This document shows, piece after piece, positions 25,799 to 33,989 of a stretch of DNA of 64,000 nucleotides. Source of the stretch: Knoellia koreensis. Lineage in GTDB: Bacteria; Actinomycetota; Actinomycetes; Actinomycetales; Dermatophilaceae. Location: contig NZ_JABEPQ010000003.1 in assembly GCF_013041615.1 (NCBI RefSeq), positions 310,001-374,000 of the forward strand, written 5' to 3'. The position numbers and the translations under genes are program-made. A model generated the notes under the pieces. It was not told the origin of the DNA. It was given only the letters and a program-made list of their open reading frames with translations, and did not search any database. How positions within the stretch are numbered: the first letter of the stretch is position 1; every line of letters starts with the position of its first letter.

Positions 25799-26394
25799 GA
25801 TGCGTCCTCGTCGTCGTCCTCGTCGACCCGCTCCGCTTCCGGCAGCACGTACCGCAGCATTCGCACGGATCGCGCGTCGACCGGTTTGTCCCCGCTGCTC
25901 TTGCGACGCACGTAGGGGGCGATCAGGTCCTCGATGGCGCTCTCCAACGCGGCCAGCTCGTCAGCCGTGACCTCGAACGTGGTGTTCGACAGGCCCGCAG
26001 AACGACGCCACTCGATGTCGAGCAACGGCTCGACCTCACGGGCCCACTGGGCTGGCAGGCCGGCAGCCTGCTCCATGAGCACCCCACCCAGCACCTTGGC
26101 CGCGTCGAAGTCCTCCTCGGAGCTGGCGGCGAACCGGAACCCGGTGCCGACCGCCTCCCACCACCGTTGGCGCCCGTCGCCCTCCACCTCGGCGTCGCGC
26201 ACCAGGCCGTGCTCGGCCAGGTGGCGCAGGTGCCAGCTGGTCACGGACGGGGTGGCGCCCACGAGCGGCGCCAGCGCGGTCGCCGTGCTGGGGCCGCTGT
26301 TCTGCAGCTGGTGCAGGATCGCCAGCCGCACCGGGTGCGCCAGCGCCCGCATCCCCCGCGCCCCCAGCTCGATGTCGCCATACGGGTTGGCCAT
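25795..26394 (-). CDS. ArsR-family helix-turn-helix regulator of the MFS pump
   Basis: A 199-residue winged-helix protein. The ArsR-like DNA-binding domain covers about residues 10-75 (ALAHPVRLAILHQLQ, then VTSWHLRHLAEHGLV). The larger C-terminal part probably dimerises and binds ligand. No Cys metal-binding motif is present, so it is likely a drug- or metabolite-responsive repressor. It is first in the operon with the MFS gene. A perfect inverted repeat lies 19 bases upstream of its ATG, which fits autoregulation. Confidence 0.88.
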   Translation of the reverse strand: MANPYGDIELGARGMRALAHPVRLAILHQLQNSGPSTATALAPLVGATPSVTSWHLRHLAEHGLVRDAEVEGDGRQRWWEAVGTGFRFAASSEEDFDAAKVLGGVLMEQAAGLPAQWAREVEPLLDIEWRRSAGLSNTTFEVTADELAALESAIEDLIAPYVRRKSSGDKPVDARSVRMLRYVLPEAERVDEDDDEDAS

Positions 26395-26412
26395 CGCGCA
26401 CCCCTTGCCAAG

Positions 26413-26448
26413 TTGTGAGAGAACCCTTTCGAGAGGACTCTCTCACAA
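26413..26448. promoter_or_regulatory. Inverted repeat TTGTGAGAGA-N16-TCTCTCACAA, probable operator
   Basis: Two perfectly complementary 10-base arms (26413-26422 and 26439-26448) are separated by 16 bases and lie directly upstream of the ArsR-type gene. The inner sequence also has GAGA/TCTC elements. It is the likely operator of the adjacent repressor. Confidence 0.65.
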
Positions 26449-26570
26449 TGCCCAAGTCCGCGTCCACCCCCGAAATCACGTCCTGAACCAGCCCGGTCGG
26501 GTCGGCCAGGTGGGGCTGGAGGGGTGTGGGCGGAAACCCGAGGAAGCGGCTTCCGGAGCGACGAACCGGC

Positions 26571-26995
26571 TCAGTCGGCCGGGGAGGCCATCCAGACACC
26601 ATGGCCGGCGCACGTCGCGGGCACGGTCACGCCCGCGACCTCGAGCGGCTCCGCAGCCACGCTCGACGGCGCCGGCTCCAGCGCCACCCCGCCACCAAGC
26701 CTGACCTGGTCACCCACCCGCAGCTCGCCCCGGTTGCCGGGCACCGTCACCGTCACGGGTCGTCGTCCACAACTGTGGTTCCGTGCGGCCAGACCACGAC
26801 CTGCTCCCCTGCGCCGAGGCAGCCGTCCAGCACTGCGAGCGGCCCCTCGAGCAGCGCGTCAGCTCCGTCGGACTCAGACCGCCCGACGAAGACCTGCGTC
26901 CCGTCCGCCGCCTCCATCGTCTGCGCGCCGCCGCCACAGCCCGCGAGCGCCAGCGCGACGAGGGCGAACCCGACACCGACCGGGACCCCACGCAT
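26571..26995 (-). pseudogene. Small lipoprotein gene, apparently frameshifted
   Basis: Two short frames make one sensible protein. The first (26753-26995, 80 codons) begins with a lipoprotein signal (MRGVPVGVGFALVALALAGC) and ends GTTVVDDDP. The second (26571-26756, 61 codons) continues VTVTVPGNRGELRVGDQVRL to a natural end. Joining them by a one-base shift near 26754 gives a lipoprotein of about 140 residues with a continuous beta-rich domain. The alternative is two coupled genes, since the second GTG overlaps the first stop (GTGA), but the second half has no signal of its own. The gene lies 14 bases behind the metal-sensing ArsR gene on the same strand. Family unknown. Confidence 0.55.
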
Positions 26996-27009
26996 GCCGC
27001 ACCTCCGCG

Positions 27010-27444
27010 CTAGTGGCGAACACCCGGCATACCGGGGTCTTGTCCCTCACTCGACCCCTCGTGGCCGACGTGCTCGCGGGTGAGGTCGAGCAGCATGCGG
27101 ACGTGGGCGTCGGCGAGGCGGTAGTAGACGAGCCGGCCGTCGCGGCGACCCGTGACGACGCCCGAGGCGCGCAGCAGCCGCAACGACTGCGACACCGTCG
27201 CCTCCTGGGTCGCGGTCGCCGCAGCGAGGTCGCACACGCACAGCTCCCCCACCTCGAGCAACGCGTACAGCAGCCGCGCCCGCGTCGGGTCACCGAGCAG
27301 CTTGAACAACGCGGCCGCCTGACCGAGCGACTCCGCCGGCAGCGCGGCGTCGACCGCGAGCTGCACGCGGTCGGGGTGCACGACGCGCTCGACACAGGCA
27401 TCGAGCCCGAGCACCGCCTCGTCCGCCGCCGTCGTCCTTGCCAT
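27010..27444 (-). CDS. ArsR/SmtB-family metal-sensing repressor
   Basis: A 144-residue winged-helix repressor released from DNA by metal. Two metal-site signatures are visible: the alpha-3 motif ELCVCDLA of ArsR/CadC/SmtB proteins (about residues 66-73), and an alpha-5 motif DAHVRMLLDLTREHVGH with the D-x-H-x10-H-x2-H spacing of SmtB/CzrA zinc sites. An N-terminal Cys (DACVERV) could add a ligand as in CadC. ATG 27444 was chosen over longer frames, which are shadows of VKOR. It is third in a close-packed run DsbA-VKOR-ArsR-lipoprotein, with 14-base gaps on each side. Confidence 0.9.
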   Translation of the reverse strand: MARTTAADEAVLGLDACVERVVHPDRVQLAVDAALPAESLGQAAALFKLLGDPTRARLLYALLEVGELCVCDLAAATATQEATVSQSLRLLRASGVVTGRRDGRLVYYRLADAHVRMLLDLTREHVGHEGSSEGQDPGMPGVRH

Positions 27445-27458
27445 GCTCGAAGGGTAGG

Positions 27459-28124
27459 TCAGACCAGCGTCTGCCAGTAGTACCAGAACCGCTCGGCGAT
27501 GAGCCCGGCCACCGCCACGACCCAGATGACGCCGATGACCATGGCCCACCCGGGCAGCCCGCGCACCCAGCCCGGCAGGCGCGCCGGGCTCGTGCGGATG
27601 AGGTGCGACACCACCGCGAGGAACGCCGTCACCGTGCACACCCAGACGACCATGCAGTAGGGGCACAGGGCGTTGATCTCGTAGAGCGACTGCGTGATGA
27701 GCCAGTGCACGAACACGAGCCCGAACGTCGTGCCCGCGAGCATCCCCCACCAGTACCAGCGCGCGAACCGAGCGCCGGCCACCAGCGCGAGCGCGATCGC
27801 GACGAGGGCACCGAAGGCCGCGACCCCGATCATCGGGTTCGGGAAGCCGAAGACGCCGGCCTGCTCGGAGTTCATGACCGATCCGCAGCTCACGACCGGG
27901 TTGAGGCTGCACGACGGCCGGTATGCCGGGTCCTGGAGTCCGCGGATCTTCTCCAGCAGGAGCGTGAAGGATGCGATGAGCCCGAAAGCCGAGCTGAGGG
28001 CGAGGGCGACGACGACCGCTCGCGACGGACGCGCCGATGCCTCGTGGCCGTCCGCGCGGTCCGCCTGCTCGTCGTCGCTCACCGGCTCCGCGGCCGGCGC
28101 GACGTCACTTCGCGAGGGCGGCAT
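27459..28124 (-). CDS. Vitamin K epoxide reductase (VKOR) family membrane protein
   Basis: A 221-residue integral membrane protein that re-oxidises the DsbA partner and passes electrons to quinone. It has four or five helices, the redox pair CPYC in the fourth helix, and the loop cysteines CSLNPVVSCGSVM. The N-terminal 30 residues are a cytoplasmic tail. Its start overlaps the 3' end of the DsbA-like gene by 20 bases, so the two are coupled. This pair replaces DsbA/DsbB in actinobacteria. Confidence 0.93.
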   Translation of the reverse strand: MPPSRSDVAPAAEPVSDDEQADRADGHEASARPSRAVVVALALSSAFGLIASFTLLLEKIRGLQDPAYRPSCSLNPVVSCGSVMNSEQAGVFGFPNPMIGVAAFGALVAIALALVAGARFARWYWWGMLAGTTFGLVFVHWLITQSLYEINALCPYCMVVWVCTVTAFLAVVSHLIRTSPARLPGWVRGLPGWAMVIGVIWVVAVAGLIAERFWYYWQTLV

Positions 28125-28776
28125 CGATCTTGGCCTCGAAGTCCTGCACCGACTGCGGCTGGATCATGGTGCCGTTGAGGAAGAAGGTCGGGGTGCCCTG
28201 CACGCCGAGGGCGACACCGTCGTTGCGGTCGGCCTCGACGCGCTTCTGGGTGGCCGGGTCGGCGACGGCCTTGTCGTATGCCGCGAGGTCCAGTCCCAGC
28301 TCCTGGGCGAACTGGCGGAACAGCGGCGCCCTGCTCTCCTGCTGCTCACCCCACTGCGCCTGGGTGTCGTACATCTTCTTGTACATGGGCTCGAGTTTGC
28401 CCTGCTGCGCTGCGGCCTCGACAGCGACCGCGGCATTCATCGAGTTCTGGTGGCTCGGGATCGGGAAGTAGCGCAGGACGAAGGTGACCTTGCCCTCGTA
28501 CTTCGCGCGCAGGTCCTCCACGACCGGGTATGCCGCCCGGCACGCCTCGCACTCGAAGTCGAGGAACTCCACGACCGTCACCTTGCCGTCGGCTGCGGTC
28601 TGCAGCCGGTGGCTGTTCTCGCGCACCAGGGTCGCGGCATCGACGGCGCCCCCGCCACCGCCGCCACCGCCACCGGGGCCGCCTGAGCCGCGGTCGGGTG
28701 CGAACGCCAGGACCGCGCCGATCACCCCCACGAACAGCGCGACGATGACACCGGACACGAGGACGTTGCGTTTCAC
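28105..28776 (-). CDS. DsbA-like exported thiol-disulfide oxidoreductase
   Basis: A 223-residue membrane-anchored thioredoxin-fold protein that introduces disulfides into exported proteins. A membrane helix at about 5-27 is followed by a Gly-rich linker. The active site is FECEAC (CEAC) at about residues 74-79, and the cis-Pro loop is QGTPTFFLNG (about 193). It is the first gene of the run with VKOR, its electron acceptor. The many Cys pairs of the exported proteins in this window are possible clients. Confidence 0.93.
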   Translation of the reverse strand: MKRNVLVSGVIVALFVGVIGAVLAFAPDRGSGGPGGGGGGGGGAVDAATLVRENSHRLQTAADGKVTVVEFLDFECEACRAAYPVVEDLRAKYEGKVTFVLRYFPIPSHQNSMNAAVAVEAAAQQGKLEPMYKKMYDTQAQWGEQQESRAPLFRQFAQELGLDLAAYDKAVADPATQKRVEADRNDGVALGVQGTPTFFLNGTMIQPQSVQDFEAKIDAALAK

Positions 28777-28908
28777 AGCGAGGAAGCTCCGTTCGGGAGG
28801 CGCGGCAACAGGGCGCCTGGGGTTCGGACGTGGCGTTGCGGCAACGAGCGGACCGTCGGGAAAGGTTCCTGAACGGCGGTAAGGGACCAGCGCCTCAGTG
28901 CGAGCGAC

Positions 28909-29439
28909 TCAGTTCGGGACGATCCAGGTCAGCACCCAGATGAAGCCGATCACCGCGAACACGACGAACAGGGCCGCGAGGATCATCGCGATGACCACGG
29001 CGCCGTCCACGCCGTTGCTGTCATCGTCGGCGCCCGGCTCGACGCCACCCTCGGCCCGGGGCGTGGCCGGCGCCGGCGTCACCGCGTCGGCCCGGCGCCG
29101 CAGGGCGTCGACGCGCGCGTTGCCCTCGTGCTCACGCACGGGCCGCGGCAGGGAACGCCACATCGCCGGGAAGTCGTCGGCATACCGCTCCCGCCACGCG
29201 GCGATCGCGGTGTCCACGTCGGCGCCGCGCCGGGTCGTGCCGAACCAGGCCGCGCCCGCGGCCGGCAGGTCACGCATCGTCTCGTGCACCTCGCCCAGCA
29301 GCTCCAGCGCCGGCGGGTCGTAGGCGCGGGCCAGGTGCGTGACGAGCGCCTCGCGCGCCTGCCACTCGCGGCCGGCGGCCAGGTCGGCGCGCGCCTGCGC
29401 CACGACGCGGCTGCCGTCGTGCGGATCCTGCCCACTCAT
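28909..29439 (-). CDS. DUF6584 family protein with C-terminal membrane helix
   Basis: A 176-residue protein. The first 110 residues match the DUF6584 pattern seen in actinobacteria (ARADLAAGREWQAREALVTH, ALELLGEVHETMRDLPAAGA, and FPAMWRSLPRPV), a helical TPR-like unit of unknown function. An acidic linker and one membrane helix (about 150-172) follow. It stands alone between the DsbA gene (132-base gap with nothing notable) and the acyl-CoA dehydrogenase promoter region. Confidence 0.8.
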   Translation of the reverse strand: MSGQDPHDGSRVVAQARADLAAGREWQAREALVTHLARAYDPPALELLGEVHETMRDLPAAGAAWFGTTRRGADVDTAIAAWRERYADDFPAMWRSLPRPVREHEGNARVDALRRRADAVTPAPATPRAEGGVEPGADDDSNGVDGAVVIAMILAALFVVFAVIGFIWVLTWIVPN

Positions 29440-29564
29440 GGGACGCGAGTATGCCGCCTGCTCGCCGACCGTGCCGCGCGGGCTCTCGCGACCCGCTGGG
29501 TCGGCACTGCGGGCCGCGCCGGATCGGCCGTACGGGTGGCGTGACGCACAGGGGCTTGCATTCG

Positions 29565-29603
29565 TTACTCGTGAGTAGCACCATGGAAGTTACCGGCAAG
29601 TAA
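29565..29603. promoter_or_regulatory. Two TTAC-N6-GTAA-like sites upstream of the acyl-CoA dehydrogenase
   Basis: TTACTCGTGAGTAG (29565-29578) and TTACCGGCAAGTAA (29590-29603) are similar imperfect palindromes 25 bases centre to centre, 48-86 bases before the gene. This is the look of a TetR-type fatty-acid-degradation operator pair. The regulator is not in the window. Confidence 0.45.
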
Positions 29604-29650
29604 TGACGCCAGTGAACGACACCGACGTCCCACGACAGTGGAGGTGCCCG

Positions 29651-31531
29651 ATGGGCCACTACAAGAGCAACCTGCGCGACCTCGAGTTCAACCTGTTCGA
29701 GGTCTTCGGCCGCCAGGACGTGCTGGGCAGCGGCCCGTACGCCGAGGTCGACGCGGACACCGCCAAGGAGATGCTCAAGGAGGTGGCCCGCCTCTCGGAG
29801 AACGAGCTGGCCGAGTCGTTCACCGATGCCGACCGCAACCCGCCGGTCTACGACCCGAAGACCTACTCGGTGACGATGCCCGAGTCGTTCAAGAAGAGCT
29901 ACGCGGCCTACACCGACTCCGGCTTCTGGAACGTCGACGTGCCCGGCGAGCTCGACGGCACCGTCGCTCCCCCGTCGCTCAAGTGGGCCATGAACGAGAT
30001 GGTGCTCGGCGCCAACCCGGCCATCGCGATGTTCGCCGCGTCCTACTCGTTCGCCAAGCTGCTCTACATCCTCGGCACCGACGAGCAGAAGAAGATGGCC
30101 CGCTGGATCATCGAGAAGGGCTGGCACTGCACGATGGTGCTGACCGAGCCCGACGCCGGGTCGGACGTGGGCGCCGGCCGCACCAAGGCGCACGACAACG
30201 GCGACGGCACGTGGAACGTCACCGGCGTCAAGCGGTTCATCACCTCCGGTGAGTCCGACATGACCGACAACGTCATCCACTTCGTGCTGGCCCGCCCCGA
30301 AGGCGCCGGCGCCGGCACCAAGGGCCTGTCGCTGTTCATCGTCCCCAAGTACCACGTCGACCTCGAGACCGGTGAGCTCGGCGAGCGCAACGGCGTCTAC
30401 GTCACCAACCTCGAGCACAAGATGGGCCTCAAGGTCTCGACCACCTGCGAGCTCACCTTCGGCGACAAGGAGCCGGCGTCCGGCACCCTGCTCGGTGACA
30501 AGCACGACGGCATCGCGCAGATGTTCCGCGTCATCGAGCACGCGCGAATGCTGGTGGGTACCAAGGCGATCTCGACGCTCTCCACGGCATACCTCAACGC
30601 CCTGGACTATGCGAAGCAGCGCGTCCAGGGTGCCGACCTCACCCAGCAGGCCGACAAGGCCGCGCCTCGCGTGACCATCACGCACCACCCGGACGTGCGG
30701 CGCTCGCTGATGACCCAGAAGGCGTATGCCGAGGGGCTGCGCGCGCTGGTCGTCTACACCGCGACCCAGCAGGACATCGTCGACCAGGCCCAGCTCGAGA
30801 CCGGTTCGGAGGAGCTCGAGAAGGACAGCCCCGCCGAGGTCGCGAGCCGCATCAACGACCTGCTGCTGCCGATCGTCAAGGGCGTCGGCTCGGAGCGCGC
30901 GTGGGTGCTGCTCGGCACCGAGTCGCTACAGACGCTCGGTGGGTCCGGCTTCCTGCAGGACTACCCGATCGAGCAGTACATCCGCGACGCCAAGATCGAC
31001 ACCCTCTACGAGGGCACCACCGCGATCCAGGGGATGGACTTCTTCTTCCGCAAGATCATCAAGGACAAGGCGCAGGCCCTGGCCGCGGTGGCGATGCAGG
31101 TGCAGGAGTTCGCCAAGGACCTCGGCGCAACCGACGGCCGCATCGACCGCGAGCGCGAGCTGCTCGGTGAGGCCCTTGAGAACGTCCAGGGCATCCTCGG
31201 GTACATGGTCGGCGAGCTGATGAAGTCCGACGTGCGCGCGGACGAGTCGAACGACATCCGCAACGTCTACAAGGTCGGCCAGAACACCTCGCGGCTGCTG
31301 CTCGCCGCCGGCGACCTCGTCATCGGCTGGCTGCTGCTGCGCCAGGCCGACGTCGCGCACAAGGCGCTCGCTGCCGGTGACGTGTCGGCCAAGGACAAGG
31401 ACTTCTACGAGGGCAAGATCGCCGCCGCGTCGTTCTTCGCCCGCACCGTCCTGCCGAAGATTGCCGCCGAGCGCGCGATCGCCGAGGCCACCGACAACAC
31501 GCTCATGGACGTGCCCGAGAGCGCGTTCTGA
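29651..31531 (+). CDS. Acyl-CoA dehydrogenase (FadE5-like, long form)
   Basis: A 626-residue flavoprotein that oxidises fatty acyl-CoA to enoyl-CoA, donating electrons to ETF. The acyl-CoA dehydrogenase N, middle and C domains are evident ([19 protein letters not shown], then [19 protein letters not shown]). The catalytic Glu lies in LYEGTTAIQ (about residue 453). The extended C-terminus is typical of the 600-residue subfamily. GGAGGTG precedes ATG 29651 and the protein begins with the conserved [18 protein letters not shown], which rules out longer starts. It probably feeds the EtfD-type protein encoded at 8243-10627. Confidence 0.95.
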   Translation: MGHYKSNLRDLEFNLFEVFGRQDVLGSGPYAEVDADTAKEMLKEVARLSENELAESFTDADRNPPVYDPKTYSVTMPESFKKSYAAYTDSGFWNVDVPGELDGTVAPPSLKWAMNEMVLGANPAIAMFAASYSFAKLLYILGTDEQKKMARWIIEKGWHCTMVLTEPDAGSDVGAGRTKAHDNGDGTWNVTGVKRFITSGESDMTDNVIHFVLARPEGAGAGTKGLSLFIVPKYHVDLETGELGERNGVYVTNLEHKMGLKVSTTCELTFGDKEPASGTLLGDKHDGIAQMFRVIEHARMLVGTKAISTLSTAYLNALDYAKQRVQGADLTQQADKAAPRVTITHHPDVRRSLMTQKAYAEGLRALVVYTATQQDIVDQAQLETGSEELEKDSPAEVASRINDLLLPIVKGVGSERAWVLLGTESLQTLGGSGFLQDYPIEQYIRDAKIDTLYEGTTAIQGMDFFFRKIIKDKAQALAAVAMQVQEFAKDLGATDGRIDRERELLGEALENVQGILGYMVGELMKSDVRADESNDIRNVYKVGQNTSRLLLAAGDLVIGWLLLRQADVAHKALAAGDVSAKDKDFYEGKIAAASFFARTVLPKIAAERAIAEATDNTLMDVPESAF

Positions 31532-31554
31532 CCCCGCCCGATCCCGGGCACACG

Positions 31555-31589
31555 CGAAGGGCCGGCTCCCCACGGGAGCCGGCCCTTCG
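31555..31589. terminator. 16-bp hairpin terminator behind the acyl-CoA dehydrogenase
   Basis: Perfect arms 31555-31570 and 31574-31589 with a 3-base loop, 24 bases beyond the stop codon. It lies between convergent genes and can serve both. Confidence 0.8.
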
Positions 31590-31613
31590 GCAGACCGGAA
31601 TGCGTTGTGTCAC

Positions 31614-32393
31614 CTAGCGCCGGAAGTGGATGAACTGGCTGAACTGGTCGCTGCCCTCACCCTTGGTGGCCTTGCGGTAGCTGTAGGTGTCGGGGCGCAC
31701 GTGGTTGTACTCCTCCACCATGAACGACCCATCGCGGTTCACCTTGGCGACGTAGGCGACGTGGCCCCAGGTGCCGGAGTTGCGGACCGCGATGTCACCG
31801 ACGTGCGGGGTGCCCGACACGGGGATGCCGGCGCCACGGGCGGCGTTGTCCCAGTGGTTGGCGTTGCCCCAGTGCTGGCCCTTGTACTGGTTGGTGAACT
31901 TGATGCCGAGGTTGTGGTTGACCCGCCACGCGGCGAAGGACGTGCACTGGCCCTTGTAGAAGTTCCAGCGGTCGACGCCCGAGGTGGCACCGCGGTAGGG
32001 GTAGTCGTCCTTGATCGCGCCGGTCGGGGCCGGGTTGGTGGAGCCACCGCCACACTTGGGCGCGACCATGCCGTCGGAACCGGTGTAGATGTAGGCGTCG
32101 GAGACGTAGCGGCCCGTGCCGATCTTGTCCCAGATGTTCGACGTGCCGTAGGTGCCACGGACGGTGCTGCCGTAGGTCTGGCAGATGATGTTGACCTTCT
32201 GGCCCTTACTGACGGTGCCCACGGCGCCGTAGCCCGTGCCGGGGCCGGTGCGGACCGTGAGGTTGGCGCCGGAGGTCCGGACCGTGCCGGTCGCGGCGTC
32301 GGCGACCGCTGCACCACCGGCGACGACGGCGAGCCCGATGGCTCCCGCGACCGCCAGGCGGACCGGCTTCTCGCTCATGCTGAGTGTGCGCAT
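31614..32393 (-). CDS. Secreted SH3-CHAP peptidoglycan hydrolase
   Basis: A 259-residue exported enzyme. The signal peptide ends near VADAATG. A bacterial SH3 domain (about 38-105, LTVRTGPGTGYGAVGTV) should bind the wall. A CHAP domain (about 130-259) carries the catalytic Cys in KGQCTSFAAWRV and His in TWGHVAYV, with EEYNH supplying the polar third residue. CHAP enzymes cut peptidoglycan amide bonds. AGGAGA is placed correctly before ATG 32393. The SH3 module is a close paralogue of that of the VanY protein at 33086-33892, and both genes share a promoter motif. Confidence 0.93.
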   Translation of the reverse strand: MRTLSMSEKPVRLAVAGAIGLAVVAGGAAVADAATGTVRTSGANLTVRTGPGTGYGAVGTVSKGQKVNIICQTYGSTVRGTYGTSNIWDKIGTGRYVSDAYIYTGSDGMVAPKCGGGSTNPAPTGAIKDDYPYRGATSGVDRWNFYKGQCTSFAAWRVNHNLGIKFTNQYKGQHWGNANHWDNAARGAGIPVSGTPHVGDIAVRNSGTWGHVAYVAKVNRDGSFMVEEYNHVRPDTYSYRKATKGEGSDQFSQFIHFRR

Positions 32394-32457
32394 TGCATTC
32401 TCCTGACTCGTGATTGGTTCGGCCCGCCCCCTTGTCGGACCGGCTGCTTCGTCGAGG

Positions 32458-32491
32458 ACGCTAGGAGAGGCGAAGCGCGACGTCGATGGGG
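32458..32491 (-). promoter_or_regulatory. Promoter-like element of the CHAP gene (CCCCATCGACG-N17-TAGCGT)
   Basis: On the minus strand CCCCATCGACG (32491-32481) is followed after exactly 17 bases by TAGCGT (32463-32458). The same 11-mer and spacing precede the VanY gene. The predicted leader is about 55 bases. Confidence 0.55.
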
Positions 32492-32528
32492 AGAACTACC
32501 CGTCGAGGCGACCACGCGGCATACCAAA

Positions 32529-32562
32529 GGGGCGGCGCCACAACGAAAGGTGGCGCCGCCCC
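32529..32562. terminator. 13-bp hairpin behind the DUF6458 gene
   Basis: Perfect arms 32529-32541 and 32550-32562 around the loop AACGAAAG, 41 bases beyond the DUF6458 stop in its direction of transcription. A GTATGCCG copy lies beside it (32517-32524). Confidence 0.75.
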
Positions 32563-32602
32563 GTGAGGTCGAGCTGTGTTGCCGGCCGGTGCCGGCGGTG
32601 TG

Positions 32603-32866
32603 TCAGCGGTCGCGGTCGACGTGGGTCTCGTCGACGCGGGTGCCCGTGTTGGGGTCTGTCTGGCTGACCCGGCGGGTGGAGTAGCTGCCGGTGTCACGGC
32701 GGGGCCGCATCACGAGCGACAGGATGATCGCCAGCACACCGGCGATGATGCAGATCCAGCCGACGGCGTGCACGCTCAGCACTCCACCAAGGGTCGCGTC
32801 GCCGGTGTAGGCGAACGTGATGATCGCGCCGACGACGAGCAAGAAGATGCCGACTCCGATGTACAT
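32603..32866 (-). CDS. DUF6458 small membrane protein
   Basis: An 87-residue protein with two membrane helices (MYIGVGIFLLVVGAIITFAY is the first) and a charged cytoplasmic tail (MRPRRDTGSYSTRRV). It matches the DUF6458 family common in actinobacteria, function unknown. AGGAGG sits at good spacing before ATG 32866; the longer frame upstream is non-coding. It is divergent from the VanY gene and runs towards the CHAP gene on the same strand, with a terminator between them. Confidence 0.88.
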   Translation of the reverse strand: MYIGVGIFLLVVGAIITFAYTGDATLGGVLSVHAVGWICIIAGVLAIILSLVMRPRRDTGSYSTRRVSQTDPNTGTRVDETHVDRDR

Positions 32867-33001
32867 GCTCTGTCCTCCTGGTTGCAGGTGGGGGGTTGTC
32901 CCGGCGCCCATGACTGTAGCGTCCCGGGCCCCTGACCTGCGGCAATGCTGTGCGAAAACTCCAGATCGCGACCAAGTTGTGCCCTGGCGGTGGGGAGTGT
33001 T

Positions 33002-33035
33002 CCCCATCGACGGTGCGCCGTGTGGCGGCTTACGT
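33002..33035 (+). promoter_or_regulatory. Promoter-like element of the VanY gene (CCCCATCGACG-N17-TTACGT)
   Basis: CCCCATCGACG (33002-33012) and TTACGT (33030-33035) are 17 bases apart, matching the element upstream of the CHAP gene. The predicted leader is about 45 bases and includes the AGGAG site. Confidence 0.55.
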
Positions 33036-33085
33036 TCCTGCTCGCGGGGTGGGAGACGCCCACCCGAAACACCCAGGAGCACCCG

Positions 33086-33892
33086 ATGTCCGCACTCGCC
33101 ACGATCCTTCGCCGCAGGCCCGCCCGCCTCGCGCTGGTGTCCGTGCTCGGGCTCGGCGTGCTGTTCGGCGGCGCCGCCGCCGCCAACGCCGCGATGGGGC
33201 AGGTGCGCACCCAGGAGTCGCCCCTCACCGTGCGCTCCGGGCCGGGCACCGGGTATGCCGCGGTCGGCACCGTCGCGAAGGGCGCGTCACTCACGATCTC
33301 CTGCCGTACCAAGGGAACTCGGGTCTCCGGTCCCTACGGCGCGACCGACGTCTGGAACAAGGTCGGCGACGGCCGGTACGTCTCGGACGCGTTCACGACC
33401 TCGACCGAGAAGGCTCCCCAGTGCTCGTCGACCCAGCTGCGGACCGTGCAGCTGGTGGCGTTCAAGGGGGCGCGGGCGTGCAGCAGTGACGAGCGCGGCT
33501 ACGCGAACGGACGGGTCCCGGCGAGCGCACGGTGCGCCTTGTACGGCGACAAGGGCGAGTCGCTGCGTCCGCGGGCGGCCGCGGCGTTCAACGCGCTGAG
33601 CATGGCCTACGAGCGGGAGAACGGCCGTGCGCTGTGCGTGACCGACTCCTACCGCTCGCTGGAGGAGCAGGTCGCCGTCAAGGCCAAGCGCGGCAAGTGG
33701 GCTGCGAAGCCCGGCACCAGCGAGCACGGGCTCGGCAAGGCGGTCGACCTGTGCGGCGGGGTGGGCACGTTCGGCAGCGACGCCTACCGCTGGATGAAGG
33801 CCAACGGCCCCAAGTTCGGCTGGGTGCACCCCGACTGGGCCGAGCCTGGCGGCAAGCTGCCCGAGCCGTGGCACTGGGAGTATCGCGGCTGA
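33086..33892 (+). CDS. Secreted SH3-VanY D-Ala-D-Ala carboxypeptidase
   Basis: A 268-residue exported metallopeptidase that trims peptidoglycan stem peptides. It has a signal peptide (about 1-35, ending ANAAMG), an SH3 domain (LTVRSGPGTGYAAVGTV) and a VanY/M15B catalytic domain. The zinc ligands are in TSEHGLGKAVDLC (HxxxxxxD) and PWHWEY. AGGAG precedes ATG 33086. The SH3 part is clearly paralogous to that of the CHAP enzyme at 31614-32393, down to a shared GRYVSDA. Together they look like a co-regulated wall-remodelling pair. Confidence 0.93.
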   Translation: MSALATILRRRPARLALVSVLGLGVLFGGAAAANAAMGQVRTQESPLTVRSGPGTGYAAVGTVAKGASLTISCRTKGTRVSGPYGATDVWNKVGDGRYVSDAFTTSTEKAPQCSSTQLRTVQLVAFKGARACSSDERGYANGRVPASARCALYGDKGESLRPRAAAAFNALSMAYERENGRALCVTDSYRSLEEQVAVKAKRGKWAAKPGTSEHGLGKAVDLCGGVGTFGSDAYRWMKANGPKFGWVHPDWAEPGGKLPEPWHWEYRG

Positions 33893-33903
33893 GGGGTGAC
33901 GAT

Positions 33904-33961
33904 CGCGCAGGTTGGCACTGTTCGCGCACCCGCAGCTGCGCGAGCAGTGCCGAACTGCGCG
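33904..33961. terminator. 25-bp hairpin between convergent genes
   Basis: Arms 33904-33928 and 33937-33961 pair at 22 of 25 positions, and two of the mismatches are G-U pairs in one RNA orientation. It starts 12 bases after the VanY stop and 29 bases beyond the stop of the convergent NHL-thioredoxin gene, so it can end both transcripts. Confidence 0.8.
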
Positions 33962-33989
33962 AACGTGGGTCGACGCGTCTGCCGCGTCG

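Noticed and set aside
32394-33085. A c-di-AMP (ydaO-type) riboswitch before the wall-hydrolase genes
   Set aside because: The leaders are only about 50 bases by the promoter placement and lack the conserved ydaO core.
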